Assembly: GCA_964516925.1 (NCBI GenBank)
Contig: CAZEXL010000014.1
Coordinates: 1 to 37,228 of the forward strand
Reading direction: 5' to 3'
DNA length: 37,228 nt
DNA from: CAG-552 sp964516925
Lineage (GTDB): Bacteria; Bacillota; Clostridia; Christensenellales; Pumilibacteraceae
Positions 24,287 to 32,758 of this stretch are shown here, one piece after another; positions within the stretch are counted from its first letter, which is position 1; each line of letters starts with the position of its first letter. The position numbers and the translations under genes were made by a program. The notes beneath the pieces were generated by a model that did no database searches, had not been told where the DNA came from, and was given only the letters and a program-made list of their open reading frames with translations.

Positions 24287-25783
24287 ATGAACGACGAAGA
24301 ACAAATGGTTTTACAAGAAGAAGATTTCAAGTTCGCTTCTCGTAGCGGAGCAATAAAGGACGATAAGCCAAAAACTAAGCCGGTCGGTTATTTTCTGGAC
24401 GCTTGGCGACGCTTCAAAAAGAACAAAGCGTCCATCGTTGCGTTGTGTATAATCGTCGCGCTAATGTTGTTTGCGATTATCGTTCCCATCGTGTCCGCTT
24501 TCGAGATGTCTTTTAGCGATCCTATTTACAGCAACCGTATTCCCAAAAACAGTACGCTTGCCGTGCTGGGCATAGCGACGGGAACGTACGACAAAGAACT
24601 TAACGCAAGAGCGCTGGAATATTATTCGGCAATCGGAATAGGAGCGTCGTACGATCGCGCTACCGATTCCGAGGACGACTCGTGCGCGATAGGCGGAGAA
24701 TACGCGGCAATTCGAAAAATAAAAGGCGAAACGACCGACGGTCGTACCAACGTAAAGATGGACGCCTATTTCGAAAAAGGCTTCAGATATATATCCATAA
24801 CGCGTGCCGAATACGATTTTATAGTGCAGTACGAAGAGCAAACGGGCGAAACGGTGTTGTATCCCATGCTTAGCGTCTACAACTCTTCCGACGAGGACGC
24901 CGCCAATTATTGGTATCTTACCGACGAGCGAGGACGAGCCGTGTTCGATTCAAACGGTAATTATCAAAGTGACTATTTGCGTGACGAAAACGGCAACGTT
25001 TGTTATTATCTTAACCGAGACGCAAACGGACTTACCATTCGAGTGTTGTACTATAAATACTTCGTTTTCAAAAACGGAGTAGCGCCCGAATTCTTGTTCG
25101 GAACCAATCAGGTCGGACAAGATATTCTAGTCAGACTTGCTTCGGGCATACGACTTTCGTTGTTGCTTTCTTTTGGCGTGTCTATAATCAACCTTTTTAT
25201 AGGTGCGGTTTACGGTATGATCGAGGGTTACTACGGCGGAGCGACCGACCTTGTTATGGAGCGAATAGTCGATATTTTGTCGGGACTGCCGTTTATCGTC
25301 GTGGCGACGCTGTTTCAATTACACCTTGCAAAATCGGCGGGAGTGCTGGGATCGCTGCTGTTCTCGTTTATTCTAACCGGTTGGATAGGCACGGCGCGCC
25401 GAGTTCGTACACAGTTCTATCGCTTTAAAAATCAAGAATACGTTCTGGCGGCTCGAACGCTCGGCGCACGCGACGGACGCCTTATGTTTAGGCACATTTT
25501 CCCCAACACTTTGGGAACTATTATCACGTCGTCCGTTTTGGTAATTCCAAGCGTAATCTTTTCGGAATCTATGCTTTCTTATCTCGGAATAGTTAACTTG
25601 GACGGAGCAACGATAACCAGCATAGGCGCAATGTTGTCCGACGGGCAAGCCGTTCTATCGTCGTTCCCGCACGTAATTTTGTTCCCTGCGCTCGTAATAT
25701 CTTTGCTAATGATCTCTTTCAACCTGTTTGGCAACGGGTTGCGCGACGCGTTCAATCCGTCGCTTCGTGGAGCGGATGAATAA
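24287..25783 (+). CDS. oppC: Oligopeptide ABC transporter permease OppC with large extracytoplasmic insertion
   Basis: 498 residues against about 300 for the family. The first membrane helix is near 50-72 (IVALCIIVALMLFAIIVPIV). The conserved FGTNQVGQDILVRLASGIRLSL appears only at about residue 272 instead of about 90, so about 180 residues are inserted between helix 1 and helix 2, outside the membrane. The EAA loop (AARTLGARDGRLMFRHIFPN) and the end NLFGNGLRDAFNPSL are normal. The stop shares its last base with the oppD start (taAtg). The insertion is hydrophilic with many acidic and Tyr residues. Confidence 0.92.
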   Translation: MNDEEQMVLQEEDFKFASRSGAIKDDKPKTKPVGYFLDAWRRFKKNKASIVALCIIVALMLFAIIVPIVSAFEMSFSDPIYSNRIPKNSTLAVLGIATGTYDKELNARALEYYSAIGIGASYDRATDSEDDSCAIGGEYAAIRKIKGETTDGRTNVKMDAYFEKGFRYISITRAEYDFIVQYEEQTGETVLYPMLSVYNSSDEDAANYWYLTDERGRAVFDSNGNYQSDYLRDENGNVCYYLNRDANGLTIRVLYYKYFVFKNGVAPEFLFGTNQVGQDILVRLASGIRLSLLLSFGVSIINLFIGAVYGMIEGYYGGATDLVMERIVDILSGLPFIVVATLFQLHLAKSAGVLGSLLFSFILTGWIGTARRVRTQFYRFKNQEYVLAARTLGARDGRLMFRHIFPNTLGTIITSSVLVIPSVIFSESMLSYLGIVNLDGATITSIGAMLSDGQAVLSSFPHVILFPALVISLLMISFNLFGNGLRDAFNPSLRGADE

Positions 25784-27888
25784 TGGAAAAGAAAATAGAA
25801 GTAAAGAATTTAAGAATCTCGTTTCGTACGCAAGGCGGCAAATTGCAAGCCGTGCGCGACATAAATTTCGATTTGTACAAGGGTGAAACTCTTGCCGTAG
25901 TAGGCGAATCGGGATCGGGCAAATCGGTTACGGCGCGCGCCATAATGGGAATATCCGCGCTTAACGCAGTAATAGAAAACGGCGAAATTCTTTTTGACGG
26001 CGAGGATTTGGTAAAGTATACCGAGGAAGATTTTCAAGAAATACGCGGCAACAAGGTAGCGATGATTTTTCAAGATCCTATGTCCAGCCTAAATCCCATA
26101 GTAAAGGTTGGCAAGCAGCTTACCGAAGCGATGCTGCTAAAAAATCGTTCTGATCGCAAAAACGCAAAAAAAGATTTTTACGCTACCATGCGGCAAATCG
26201 AGAAAGCGGTCGGCTTAAGCGGCAAAGAACCTAACTTTAAAGAACTTGCAAAAAAATTCACGCAAGTCGAAAAGGAAGCGACCAGGCAAGAGGCAGCCTA
26301 TTATCAAGCGCTTAAAAATGCGGAAGAAGCAAAGTATCGTATAGACGATTTGCTCGTTGCGTTTGACAAAAAGGACGAAAAGACCGTATCGTCTAAGTGC
26401 GACGGCATATACAAGTACGCTTCCAAATGCGAAAACAGATTCCTAAAGACGTTTAGCGAAGAAGAATACGTAAAGGCAACGCAAAGTTTAAAAGAAAAAG
26501 GCGACGTAAAGGAAACTCTGTGCTTTTTAAACGGCAAAATCGAAGAGGGGCTAAGTCTAAAAAAGCCTGAGTTTTTCACTATTGCTTATTGCGAATCTTT
26601 GCAAAACGAAAAATCGTCTTCGGTTGCGTCCGACGTAAGCGAAGTAAACGAATCTTCGCGCCAATGCTCTCAAGCTTTCCAAAACGGCTTTCTTGCGGCG
26701 GTCGAAAAGGGTACTGAATATTCCGTAAAAACCGCTTACGAGGCTAAACGCGCCGCCGTAGGCGAATTAAAGAATGCGCTAACCGTTTTGCAAGGGGATT
26801 GGAACAAAAAAGAAGTCACGAACGTTGCAAAGTCGTTGTTCGAAAAAGTTAAAGCGGCGGCAAATCCGCTCGTAAAAACCACCAACGTTGCCGAGCGCAC
26901 CTTCGTTTCGGGGCTTTCGTCTTTAATAAGCAATTATTTTTCAGCTCAAAAGAAGAATGCGGCAGAACAAAAACGCTTCGACGCGCAGTCGTCAAAAAAA
27001 GAAGAAATGCTCAAAAAAGGCAAGCGCGTAGATTGGGAAGTCGTTCCGCCTGCAATTACCGACCTTTCCTTGATTAAGCAAAAAGCGTTGTCGATAATCT
27101 CAGACGTTTTAGAGTTATACGAAAATTTGCAACAGCCTACGGCGGAAACCGTTCACGCAACGGCAGTGGAACTTGTAGAATACCTAAAACGCAAAGCGTC
27201 AACCCAAGCGGCTAAAATGACAAAAACGGCGGCAAAGCGTCGCGCGATCAGATTGCTTATCGAGGTCGGCATACCCGAACCCGAAAAAAGGTACGATCAA
27301 TATCCCTTCCAGATGTCGGGCGGACAGCGACAAAGAGTAGTTATCGCAATCGCACTTTCGGCGGATCCCGAAGTGCTTATATGCGACGAACCGACCACCG
27401 CGCTGGACGTAACCATTCAATCGCAAATCCTCGAGCTGATAGGCAAGGTAAAAAAAGAACGTGAGTTGTCTGTAATATTCATTACGCACGACCTAGGCGT
27501 GGTTGCTAATATCGCCGATCGAATCGCAGTAATGTACGCCGGAAAAATAGTAGAGTACGGCTTATGCGAAGAGGTATTTTATTCACCGGCGCACCCGTAC
27601 ACTTGGGCGTTGCTTTCGTCGGTGCCCGACCTAGAAAGCAAAGAAAGGTTGGAAGCAATTCCCGGCACGCCGCCAAATCTTATATATCCGCCCAAGGGCG
27701 ACGCGTTTGCCGAACGCAACAAGTATGCGCTAGAGATAGATTTTAAGCAACAACCGCCTATGTTCCGTATAACGGATACCCACTATGCGGCGACGTGGCT
27801 ACTGCATCCTAAGGCGCCTAAGGTAGAAATACCCGCCGCAATTACCGAAAGAATAAAGCGCATGAAAAAGGAGGCGGAACGTGAATAA
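25783..27888 (+). CDS. oppD: Oligopeptide ABC transporter ATPase OppD with ~355-residue insertion
   Basis: 701 residues, twice the normal OppD. Walker A GESGSGKS at 41-48 and the Q-loop FQDPMSSLNP near 95-104 are normal. The signature MSGGQRQR is at 511-518, where about residue 155 is usual; Walker B VLICDEPT is at 531-538, followed by the H-loop ITHDLGVV and the C-terminal oligopeptide domain (SSVPDLESKERLEAIPGTPPNL). The inserted part (about 120-485) is highly charged and helical, rich in Lys, Glu, Ala and Ser, with coiled-coil character, and has no motif I recognise. The frame is open throughout and both ends resume correctly, so it is not a frameshift. It overlaps oppF by 8 bases. Confidence 0.92.
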   Translation: MEKKIEVKNLRISFRTQGGKLQAVRDINFDLYKGETLAVVGESGSGKSVTARAIMGISALNAVIENGEILFDGEDLVKYTEEDFQEIRGNKVAMIFQDPMSSLNPIVKVGKQLTEAMLLKNRSDRKNAKKDFYATMRQIEKAVGLSGKEPNFKELAKKFTQVEKEATRQEAAYYQALKNAEEAKYRIDDLLVAFDKKDEKTVSSKCDGIYKYASKCENRFLKTFSEEEYVKATQSLKEKGDVKETLCFLNGKIEEGLSLKKPEFFTIAYCESLQNEKSSSVASDVSEVNESSRQCSQAFQNGFLAAVEKGTEYSVKTAYEAKRAAVGELKNALTVLQGDWNKKEVTNVAKSLFEKVKAAANPLVKTTNVAERTFVSGLSSLISNYFSAQKKNAAEQKRFDAQSSKKEEMLKKGKRVDWEVVPPAITDLSLIKQKALSIISDVLELYENLQQPTAETVHATAVELVEYLKRKASTQAAKMTKTAAKRRAIRLLIEVGIPEPEKRYDQYPFQMSGGQRQRVVIAIALSADPEVLICDEPTTALDVTIQSQILELIGKVKKERELSVIFITHDLGVVANIADRIAVMYAGKIVEYGLCEEVFYSPAHPYTWALLSSVPDLESKERLEAIPGTPPNLIYPPKGDAFAERNKYALEIDFKQQPPMFRITDTHYAATWLLHPKAPKVEIPAAITERIKRMKKEAERE

Positions 27889-29113
27889 CGAGGTGCTTTT
27901 AAAAATAGAAAATTTATGTCAATATTTCAAGTCGGGCGATACCGTTCTTAAGGCGGCGGACGACGTAAGTTTCGACATAAAAAAAGGCGAAGTGTTCGGA
28001 CTTGTCGGCGAATCGGGTTGCGGAAAGACGACTACCGGTCGTTCAATCATCAAGCTTTACAAACTTACTTCCGGCAACGTCTATTTCGAAAATACTCGTA
28101 TTGCCGCAGGCACGTACGTGCTCGAAACTCTGCTAAAGGAAGAGGCTTTAAAGCACAAGCAAAGGCTAAAAGAACTTAATAAGTCAAACGATGCCGAAAA
28201 AATCGAACGCGAAAACGCCGAGTATGCTTCGTTCGTGCGTGAGAAGAAAAAAGAAATTGCGTCGGCTAAGTTCGACGATTCTCATTGCAACAAGGCGTAC
28301 GCCGCCGCTCAAGTAAAAAAGCTAAACGCGGCGTACGAAGCAAAATTTTCAGAGTGTAGCGAAGCCGAACGTCCTTTGCTCGAAAAAGAGTACAAGCAAA
28401 AGTTGCGTATTGCAAAAAGAGAGCGCATAACCAACAAAATTCAAATGATTTTTCAAGATCCCATCGCTTCGCTTAATCCGCGTATGACTGTACGCGACAC
28501 GATAGCCGAAGGACTTGTAATAAAAGGCGTAAGGGACAATAAGTTTATCGACGAGCAAGTCAATAAAATGCTTGATTTGGTCGGGCTTTTACCCGAGCAC
28601 GCCAATCGTTATCCGCACGAATTTTCGGGCGGTCAGCGTCAACGTATAGGAGTGGCGCGCGCGGTAATTATGCAGCCCGAACTTATTATAGCCGACGAAC
28701 CCGTATCGGCGCTAGACGTATCCATTCAAGCACAGGTTATAAATCTTTTAAACGATTTGCGCCACAGCTTGGGACTAACCGTATTGTTTATAGCGCACGA
28801 TCTTTCGGTCGTAAAATATTTTTCGGACCGCATTGCGGTTATGTACTTCGGCAAAATCGTCGAGTTAGCTTCTGCCGACGAACTGTTTGCCCATCCGTTG
28901 CATCCGTACACCAAGTCGCTGCTGTCGTCCATACCTTTGCCCGATCCCGCTTACGAAAAAAAGCGTAAACGTGTTTCGTACAATCCCTTGCTTGCGCACG
29001 ATTATTCCGCTTCTAAGCCTAGCTTTAAGGAAATTTCAAGCGGACACTTCGTTCTTTGTAACGAAAAGGAGTACGCCGAACTTATTAAGGAGCGAAACGA
29101 AAATGAAACGTAA
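27881..29113 (+). CDS. oppF: Oligopeptide ABC transporter ATPase OppF with ~95-residue insertion
   Basis: 410 residues against about 320. Walker A GESGCGKTTTGRS at 43-50 is followed by an inserted charged helical segment (about 85-180: KHKQRLKELNKSNDAEKIER and onward) before the Q-loop FQDPIASLNP near 190. Signature FSGGQRQRIGVARA is near 248, Walker B LIIADEPVSALD, H-loop IAHDLSVV and the oligopeptide tail HPYTKSLLSSIPLPDP follow. The insertion lies on the Walker A side of the Q-loop, while the OppD insertion lies on the other side. The last 11 bases overlap the DUF3899 gene. Confidence 0.92.
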   Translation: MNNEVLLKIENLCQYFKSGDTVLKAADDVSFDIKKGEVFGLVGESGCGKTTTGRSIIKLYKLTSGNVYFENTRIAAGTYVLETLLKEEALKHKQRLKELNKSNDAEKIERENAEYASFVREKKKEIASAKFDDSHCNKAYAAAQVKKLNAAYEAKFSECSEAERPLLEKEYKQKLRIAKRERITNKIQMIFQDPIASLNPRMTVRDTIAEGLVIKGVRDNKFIDEQVNKMLDLVGLLPEHANRYPHEFSGGQRQRIGVARAVIMQPELIIADEPVSALDVSIQAQVINLLNDLRHSLGLTVLFIAHDLSVVKYFSDRIAVMYFGKIVELASADELFAHPLHPYTKSLLSSIPLPDPAYEKKRKRVSYNPLLAHDYSASKPSFKEISSGHFVLCNEKEYAELIKERNENET

Positions 29114-29501
29114 AACAGTGTTACGTAGTCTTATCGCCACGCTTGCGGGCGCGGCGATAAGTTGCGTTTTTATCTTTACTCGAGTCGGCAATGCGCAAAC
29201 CGTAAACGACGTTATGCGAATACTAAGCGACGGTTTTTTATGCGGGGGACTTATTTTGGCTTTATCCGGAGCAATGGTGTGGCTCGTAAATCAAGGGACG
29301 TTCAGCGGCTTAGGCTATGCGTTTCGCAGTATTTTCGTCTCGTTGCACGACTTAGAGTATAGGGAAACGCACAAGGAAACGTATTCCGACTACGTCGAAA
29401 GAAAGAGCGAAAAGAAAACGCCTTGCTCGTTCCTAGTAATCGTGGGCGGAGCGTATCTCGTCGTAGCGGTTGTTTTTACCGTTTTGTTTTATTGGCTGTA
29501 A
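29103..29501 (+). CDS. DUF3899-like small membrane protein
   Basis: 132 residues. Membrane helices lie near 8-27, 42-63 and 108-130. The phrase GLILALSGAMVWLVNQGTFSGLGYAF resembles what I recall of DUF3899 proteins. Function is unknown. It is the last gene of the opp operon, overlapping oppF by 11 bases, with a start at 29103 inside an SD-bearing stretch (AAGGAGCG). Confidence 0.75.
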   Translation: MKRKTVLRSLIATLAGAAISCVFIFTRVGNAQTVNDVMRILSDGFLCGGLILALSGAMVWLVNQGTFSGLGYAFRSIFVSLHDLEYRETHKETYSDYVERKSEKKTPCSFLVIVGGAYLVVAVVFTVLFYWL

Positions 29502-29616
29502 GAATAAATTCGACAATAAAAGCATTGAAAAGTCAAGAAATTTTATAGAGTTTTTTCAAAAAAGTTAAAAAATTTACTGCAGAATTAAGAGAACAAATAA
29601 GTTTTAATACATTAGA

Positions 29617-29652
29617 ACAAAAACCTATCCCTTGCAAGGGATAGGTTTTTGT
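29617..29652. terminator. Perfect 36-bp palindrome, bidirectional terminator
   Basis: ACAAAAACCTATCCCTTG and its exact reverse complement meet with no spacer. A-runs on the left and T-runs on the right make it work in both directions, closing the opp operon and the leftward transposase gene. It also lies near the likely left border of the mobile element. Confidence 0.8.
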
Positions 29653-29709
29653 AAAAACGGCGCGACAAAAAGACCGTTTGTTAACGGTGAGTCACATAAA
29701 AAATTAATA

Positions 29710-30753
29710 TTATAACGAAGCTACTAAATTATTGAAAACTTCAGAAGCAGAAGCAAAATTATGAATTTTACGCGGATAAGCATTTACCCAATCTTCTACT
29801 TTTTGCACGTCGTCGGCGGTCAACGAAGCAAAACTAGTAGACTTTGGAAGTAATCTACGAATATCGCGGTTTATACGTTCGTTTGTTCCGCGTTCGCTCG
29901 AACAATAGGGATGACAATAATATACAGACGTTCGCTTGCCGCGATAAATCGAACGCTCCATTGCTTTAAAGTCGGCAAACTCGGAACCGTTATCTACCGT
30001 AATGCTTTTGAATACTTTTCTAAATTGCTTGCCGAAACGTCGTTCTAAAATGTTTAAACAATTAACTACGCTAGCCGTTTTTCGATTCGGCATTAAAAAG
30101 ATTAATTCCTTTCGGCTCAAGCGTTCGGTAAGCACCAATAACGTTTCTTTGGTTGATCCTATAACACAATCCATTTCCCAATGTCCAAACACATTTCGTT
30201 TGAATATTTCTTTAGGTCGTTGCTCGATACTCGTTCCTCGAGGCGGACGCTTAGCGCGCACTTTACGATAATGTTTTTTTCGTTCGCCAAACGGACAATC
30301 TTTCATTGTTAAGTTCATAAAAACACCTGACGAGATATAACGATACAACGTTGTTTTACTTATAGACAAATCAAAAAGATTATTACGCTTAATTTCGCCC
30401 AACACAGCGTCGGGAGATAACTTATCGCGCATTATACGTTTTTCGACGTAAGAACAATAATCATAGTTTTTTCCGAGTTTAATAGGTCGACCATGAGAAG
30501 TCAATCCCATACGATAACGTTGTTCGGCTAAATCTGCGCTGTAACTTTTTTCGTATCTATAATGAGTAGCGCCTTTGTAATAATAATATTTTCGTTTGCG
30601 TATAAACTCACCGCGTTTTAGTTCGTTGTATACTGTCGCAACACATATTCCTAATCGGCTTGCAATTTCTTTTTTTGTGATTTTTTCATTGTTCCAAACT
30701 TCTATTTTAAGTCGTTGAGTATAATTCAAATCTTTTGTTCCGTTCTGTTTCAT
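29710..30753 (-). CDS. IS30-family DDE transposase
   Basis: 347 residues, full length. N-terminal HTH: LNYTQRLKIEVWNNEKITKK, then EIASRLGICVATVYNELKRG. The catalytic core shows Asp in FGHWEMDCVIG, Asp in SITVDNGSEF and Glu in ERGTNERINRDIRRLLPK. Family enzymes move DNA by a cut-and-circularise route. The gene looks intact. The start has a modest SD (AAAGGACGG). I could not identify clear terminal inverted repeats around it, which fits either divergent IRs or use as the integration enzyme of the adjoining phage-like element. Confidence 0.92.
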   Translation of the reverse strand: MKQNGTKDLNYTQRLKIEVWNNEKITKKEIASRLGICVATVYNELKRGEFIRKRKYYYYKGATHYRYEKSYSADLAEQRYRMGLTSHGRPIKLGKNYDYCSYVEKRIMRDKLSPDAVLGEIKRNNLFDLSISKTTLYRYISSGVFMNLTMKDCPFGERKKHYRKVRAKRPPRGTSIEQRPKEIFKRNVFGHWEMDCVIGSTKETLLVLTERLSRKELIFLMPNRKTASVVNCLNILERRFGKQFRKVFKSITVDNGSEFADFKAMERSIYRGKRTSVYYCHPYCSSERGTNERINRDIRRLLPKSTSFASLTADDVQKVEDWVNAYPRKIHNFASASEVFNNLVASL

Positions 30754-30823
30754 TATTCCGTCCTTTGTCCGTCATTGTTTCTATTACCGTATTTTAAAAT
30801 ATTTTCAAGCAAAAAGCAAGTAC

Positions 30824-30943
30824 TTCGGCGCAGTTCGCTCCGGGCGCGTGCCCCTGACTTTTCTACCACTCTTTATGAAGCCTTGGAGCGGCTCCCTTAT
30901 TATGTCTTTGACCTTTTTTCCGTTTCTCCTATTCTGCGCCGAA
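30824..30943. repeat. Long-range inverted repeat TTCGGCGCAG / CTGCGCCGAA with inner hairpins
   Basis: Perfect 10-bp arms at 30824-30833 and 30934-30943 enclose 100 bases that contain GGGC-GCGT-GCCC (30842-30853) and AGCC...GGCT (30879-30893). The enclosed strand could fold into a three-way or four-way structure. Confidence 0.6.
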
Positions 30944-31065
30944 AATTGCTTTTCCTTGTGGAAAATCTTCGCATTCCTTCAAAGAGGAATTACTTACTCT
31001 TTTTGAACAAACAATCTACTTAACTCTTTCTTCCGTTTTCTAAAAAAGAAAATGAGTATTACACG

Positions 31066-31116
31066 ATACCTTGTCTTTGTACGAGAGCGCCGCTGACGCG
31101 GCGCTCGACAAGGTAT
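31066..31116. repeat. Compound hairpin, 10 + 9 bp
   Basis: Outer stem ATACCTTGTC / GACAAGGTAT (31066-31075 with 31107-31116) stacks on an inner stem GAGCGCCGC-TGAC-GCGGCGCTC (31085-31106), with a one-sided 9-base bulge TTTGTACGA. It is the strongest structure in the element and a prime candidate for an origin or packaging signal. Confidence 0.75.
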
Positions 31117-31131
31117 AGCCTAATTTATGCC

Positions 31132-31151
31132 GTTTGTTTGCAAAAACAAAC
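31132..31151. repeat. Hairpin GTTTGTTT-GCAA-AAACAAAC
   Basis: Perfect 8-bp stem with a 4-base GCAA loop. Confidence 0.6.
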
Positions 31152-31152
31152 A

Positions 31153-31188
31153 GCAACGCTCGCCGCTAGACCGCTTTACGAGCGTTGC
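31153..31188. repeat. Hairpin GCAACGCTCG / CGAGCGTTGC
   Basis: Perfect 10-bp stem with a 16-base loop, one base after the previous hairpin. Confidence 0.7.
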
Positions 31189-31243
31189 GCTTATTGTTTT
31201 TGGCTATAAAAACATTCCGAAAATTACACCAAACAACGACTAA

Positions 31244-31266
31244 AAGCGTCTACGACGTAGGCGCTT
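31244..31266 (-). terminator. Hairpin downstream of rep
   Basis: AAGCGTCTACG-A-CGTAGGCGCTT, an 11-bp arm with one mismatch (G-T on one strand). It lies 28 bases past the rep stop on the minus strand and is followed by TTTAG, so it may end rep transcription or be part of the origin region. Confidence 0.5.
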
Positions 31267-31294
31267 AAAAAACTTGCTATTATTTTTTTAAAAG

Positions 31295-32281
31295 CTAAGA
31301 TGTTAACTTATTTTTTTGCGGTAAAAACGATAATTGAGTAGGGGTAAACTTAACGATATCTCGTTCCCAATCGATGACGTCGTCGAATACAACAAACTTT
31401 GCGACAAAATCCATAAATTCCGTAGCAAATTCACATCGATCTAATTCTTTGCACAATTCCGAAGCAACACCGCGGCTATACACTATGCGATTATTGTCCT
31501 TGACTAAATACTTCAACATATAGTCGATTGCAGATCCGTTTTTAAACATAGCGTCATTTATGGGACGAAAGTCCGAACGCCCGAAACGCTTTGCAAAAAA
31601 CGAATTATTAAAAGAAGTTTGCATTTTTTTATGCTCGACAGAATAATACGTTTGTTTGGTTATTTTTCCGACCATTTCGCCGTCAGGAATATAGAATATG
31701 CCATGAAAGTGCAATCGTTGCGTTTCCGGAGCGCGCTCGAACACGCCCATATACTTCCAGCCTTTGCGCACTTTAAGGTTCGACAAACACCTACGAAGCT
31801 TGGTTTTAAATTCTTCTTCGGTGCACAATTTATCATCGTAAGTAAACGTTACAAAATGAGTCCACTTGTTTAAATAAGCTTTACGCCTAAAACGTTTAAC
31901 GCGCAAATGAAGAATATGCGCTTTGTAATCGATACGCTCGCAAACATACTCGTTAATATCTATACTGGGGAATCGAGTAGATAACTTGTCCGACACAAAC
32001 TTAACGAATTTATTGCTATCGTTTTTACGATACTTCTTCGGCGCATGCAATCCGCTTTTTAAAGCTTCAAAATATGCGTCGTCGAAGGCGAGATCTACTT
32101 CGCTTAATACAGCCTTGCCGCGACGACTATCCATAGGCGCGCGGTTATAACACTTCGACGCGACGTAATGATTGCCATCGTGGTAAATACGATACAGATC
32201 CTTTTCTAAATTGCCTGCAAGTTCGAAATTTGAAACTTGCGTAAAACCATATTTGCTGTATCCAGACACGCTTATACTCAT
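31295..32281 (-). CDS. Rolling-circle replication initiator (HUH endonuclease)
   Basis: 328 residues. Motif 1 WTHFVTFTYDD is near 143. The HUH motif is HFH in RLHFHGIFYIP (about 188-192), and the Tyr motif is YMLKYLVKD near 253, with the catalytic Tyr followed by KY. These three in order define HUH Rep proteins of inoviruses, microviruses and rolling-circle plasmids. It would nick one strand at the origin and prime rolling-circle synthesis. SD AAGGAG lies 7 bases before the ATG. The convergent small RNA unit 32317-32433 separates it from the upstream small gene. Confidence 0.85.
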   Translation of the reverse strand: MSISVSGYSKYGFTQVSNFELAGNLEKDLYRIYHDGNHYVASKCYNRAPMDSRRGKAVLSEVDLAFDDAYFEALKSGLHAPKKYRKNDSNKFVKFVSDKLSTRFPSIDINEYVCERIDYKAHILHLRVKRFRRKAYLNKWTHFVTFTYDDKLCTEEEFKTKLRRCLSNLKVRKGWKYMGVFERAPETQRLHFHGIFYIPDGEMVGKITKQTYYSVEHKKMQTSFNNSFFAKRFGRSDFRPINDAMFKNGSAIDYMLKYLVKDNNRIVYSRGVASELCKELDRCEFATEFMDFVAKFVVFDDVIDWERDIVKFTPTQLSFLPQKNKLTS

Positions 32282-32316
32282 TTTTAACTCCTTAAAAAAA
32301 TATTACTTAATTTTGC

Positions 32317-32345
32317 TTGACTTTTGATTTTTAATAGAGTAGAAT
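32317..32345 (+). promoter_or_regulatory. Plus-strand promoter of small RNA unit 1
   Basis: TTGACT (32317-32322), 17-bp spacer, TAGAAT (32340-32345), preceded by TTTTGC. The whole stretch is almost identical to the unit 3 promoter at 35757-35785. It points against the phage genes. Confidence 0.8.
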
Positions 32346-32351
32346 ATCCCA

Positions 32352-32433
32352 CAGAAAGGTTGTTATTTGTTCGCCGTAAGGCTTGAACGTTGGTGTAAAA
32401 ACGATTTTATCGGTTCCCAGACCTTTCTTTTTT
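32352..32433 (+). ncRNA. Predicted small RNA 1, convergent with the 105-residue gene
   Basis: About 82 nt. Its 5' end AGAAAGGT (32353-32360) pairs with ACCTTTCT (32421-32428) and six T follow, so the closing stem is also the terminator. Inside is a hairpin GTTCGCC-GTAA-GGC(TT)GAAC (32369-32388) with a GNRA-type loop, and a short CGAT-TTT-ATCG stem (32402-32412). It ends 5 bases from the stop codon of the minus-strand 105-residue gene. It is a prediction from sequence only; an alternative is a primer for complementary-strand synthesis. Confidence 0.65.
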
Positions 32434-32438
32434 AATGC

Positions 32439-32756
32439 TTATTTTTTCTTTTCGTGCGATTCAATAATGTTTCGCACTTTCTTTTTATCGTTATCTGAAA
32501 ATTTCCAACCTTTTAGCTGTTCGTTACGAACACCTTTTTCTACCTTATCCGGGTTAACGCGGACATAAGCGGTTTTAGTGTTTTTAGGTTCCGGATTGCG
32601 TTCTAGTTTAATATTAGCAACGCCATTTGTCTTGGGTGAAGATGTTATACCTAAAACTTTATATTCTTTGCCGATATCGTCATATACGTATTGCGGATGT
32701 CCAGTGAATTTTGCATTCTTAAATTTTCTAAAATGTGGCTGAAATCTCTTTTTCAT
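32439..32756 (-). CDS. Small basic protein, family member A (105 aa)
   Basis: 105 residues, very rich in Lys. It shares a core with the two 101-residue proteins at 35121 and 36029: GHPxYxY, then a Gly, KxL, TxSxxTNGxxNxKLxxN and YxR. Here these read GHPQYVYDDIG, KVLGITSSPKTNG, NIKLERNPEP and AYVRVNP. I do not recognise the family. The basic charge fits a nucleic acid-binding role (ssDNA-binding protein or small nuclease), but that is inference. SD AAAGGA; it starts 2 bases past the Zot-like stop. Its 3' end faces small RNA unit 1. Confidence 0.75.
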   Translation of the reverse strand: MKKRFQPHFRKFKNAKFTGHPQYVYDDIGKEYKVLGITSSPKTNGVANIKLERNPEPKNTKTAYVRVNPDKVEKGVRNEQLKGWKFSDNDKKKVRNIIESHEKKK

Positions 32757-32758
32757 AA

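Larger units (their letters stand above)
30754..31294. other. Non-coding, hairpin-rich region (candidate phage origins / packaging signal)
   Basis: 541 bases without a supported gene between rep and the transposase. It holds at least five strong inverted repeats, listed separately. In filamentous phages such as M13 the intergenic region carries the viral- and complementary-strand origins and the packaging hairpin, so this is the natural candidate. I cannot point to the Rep nick site. Confidence 0.6.

Noticed and set aside
29653..30830. Terminal inverted repeats of an IS30 insertion
   Set aside because: Weak similarity around ACGGT near 29683 and 30795 (reverse strand) is only about half-matching over 17 bases, so I could not define IS ends.
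30715..31023. 102-residue open frame on the plus strand in the hairpin region
   Set aside because: It overlaps the transposase start and the inverted repeats, and the composition is that of structured non-coding DNA.
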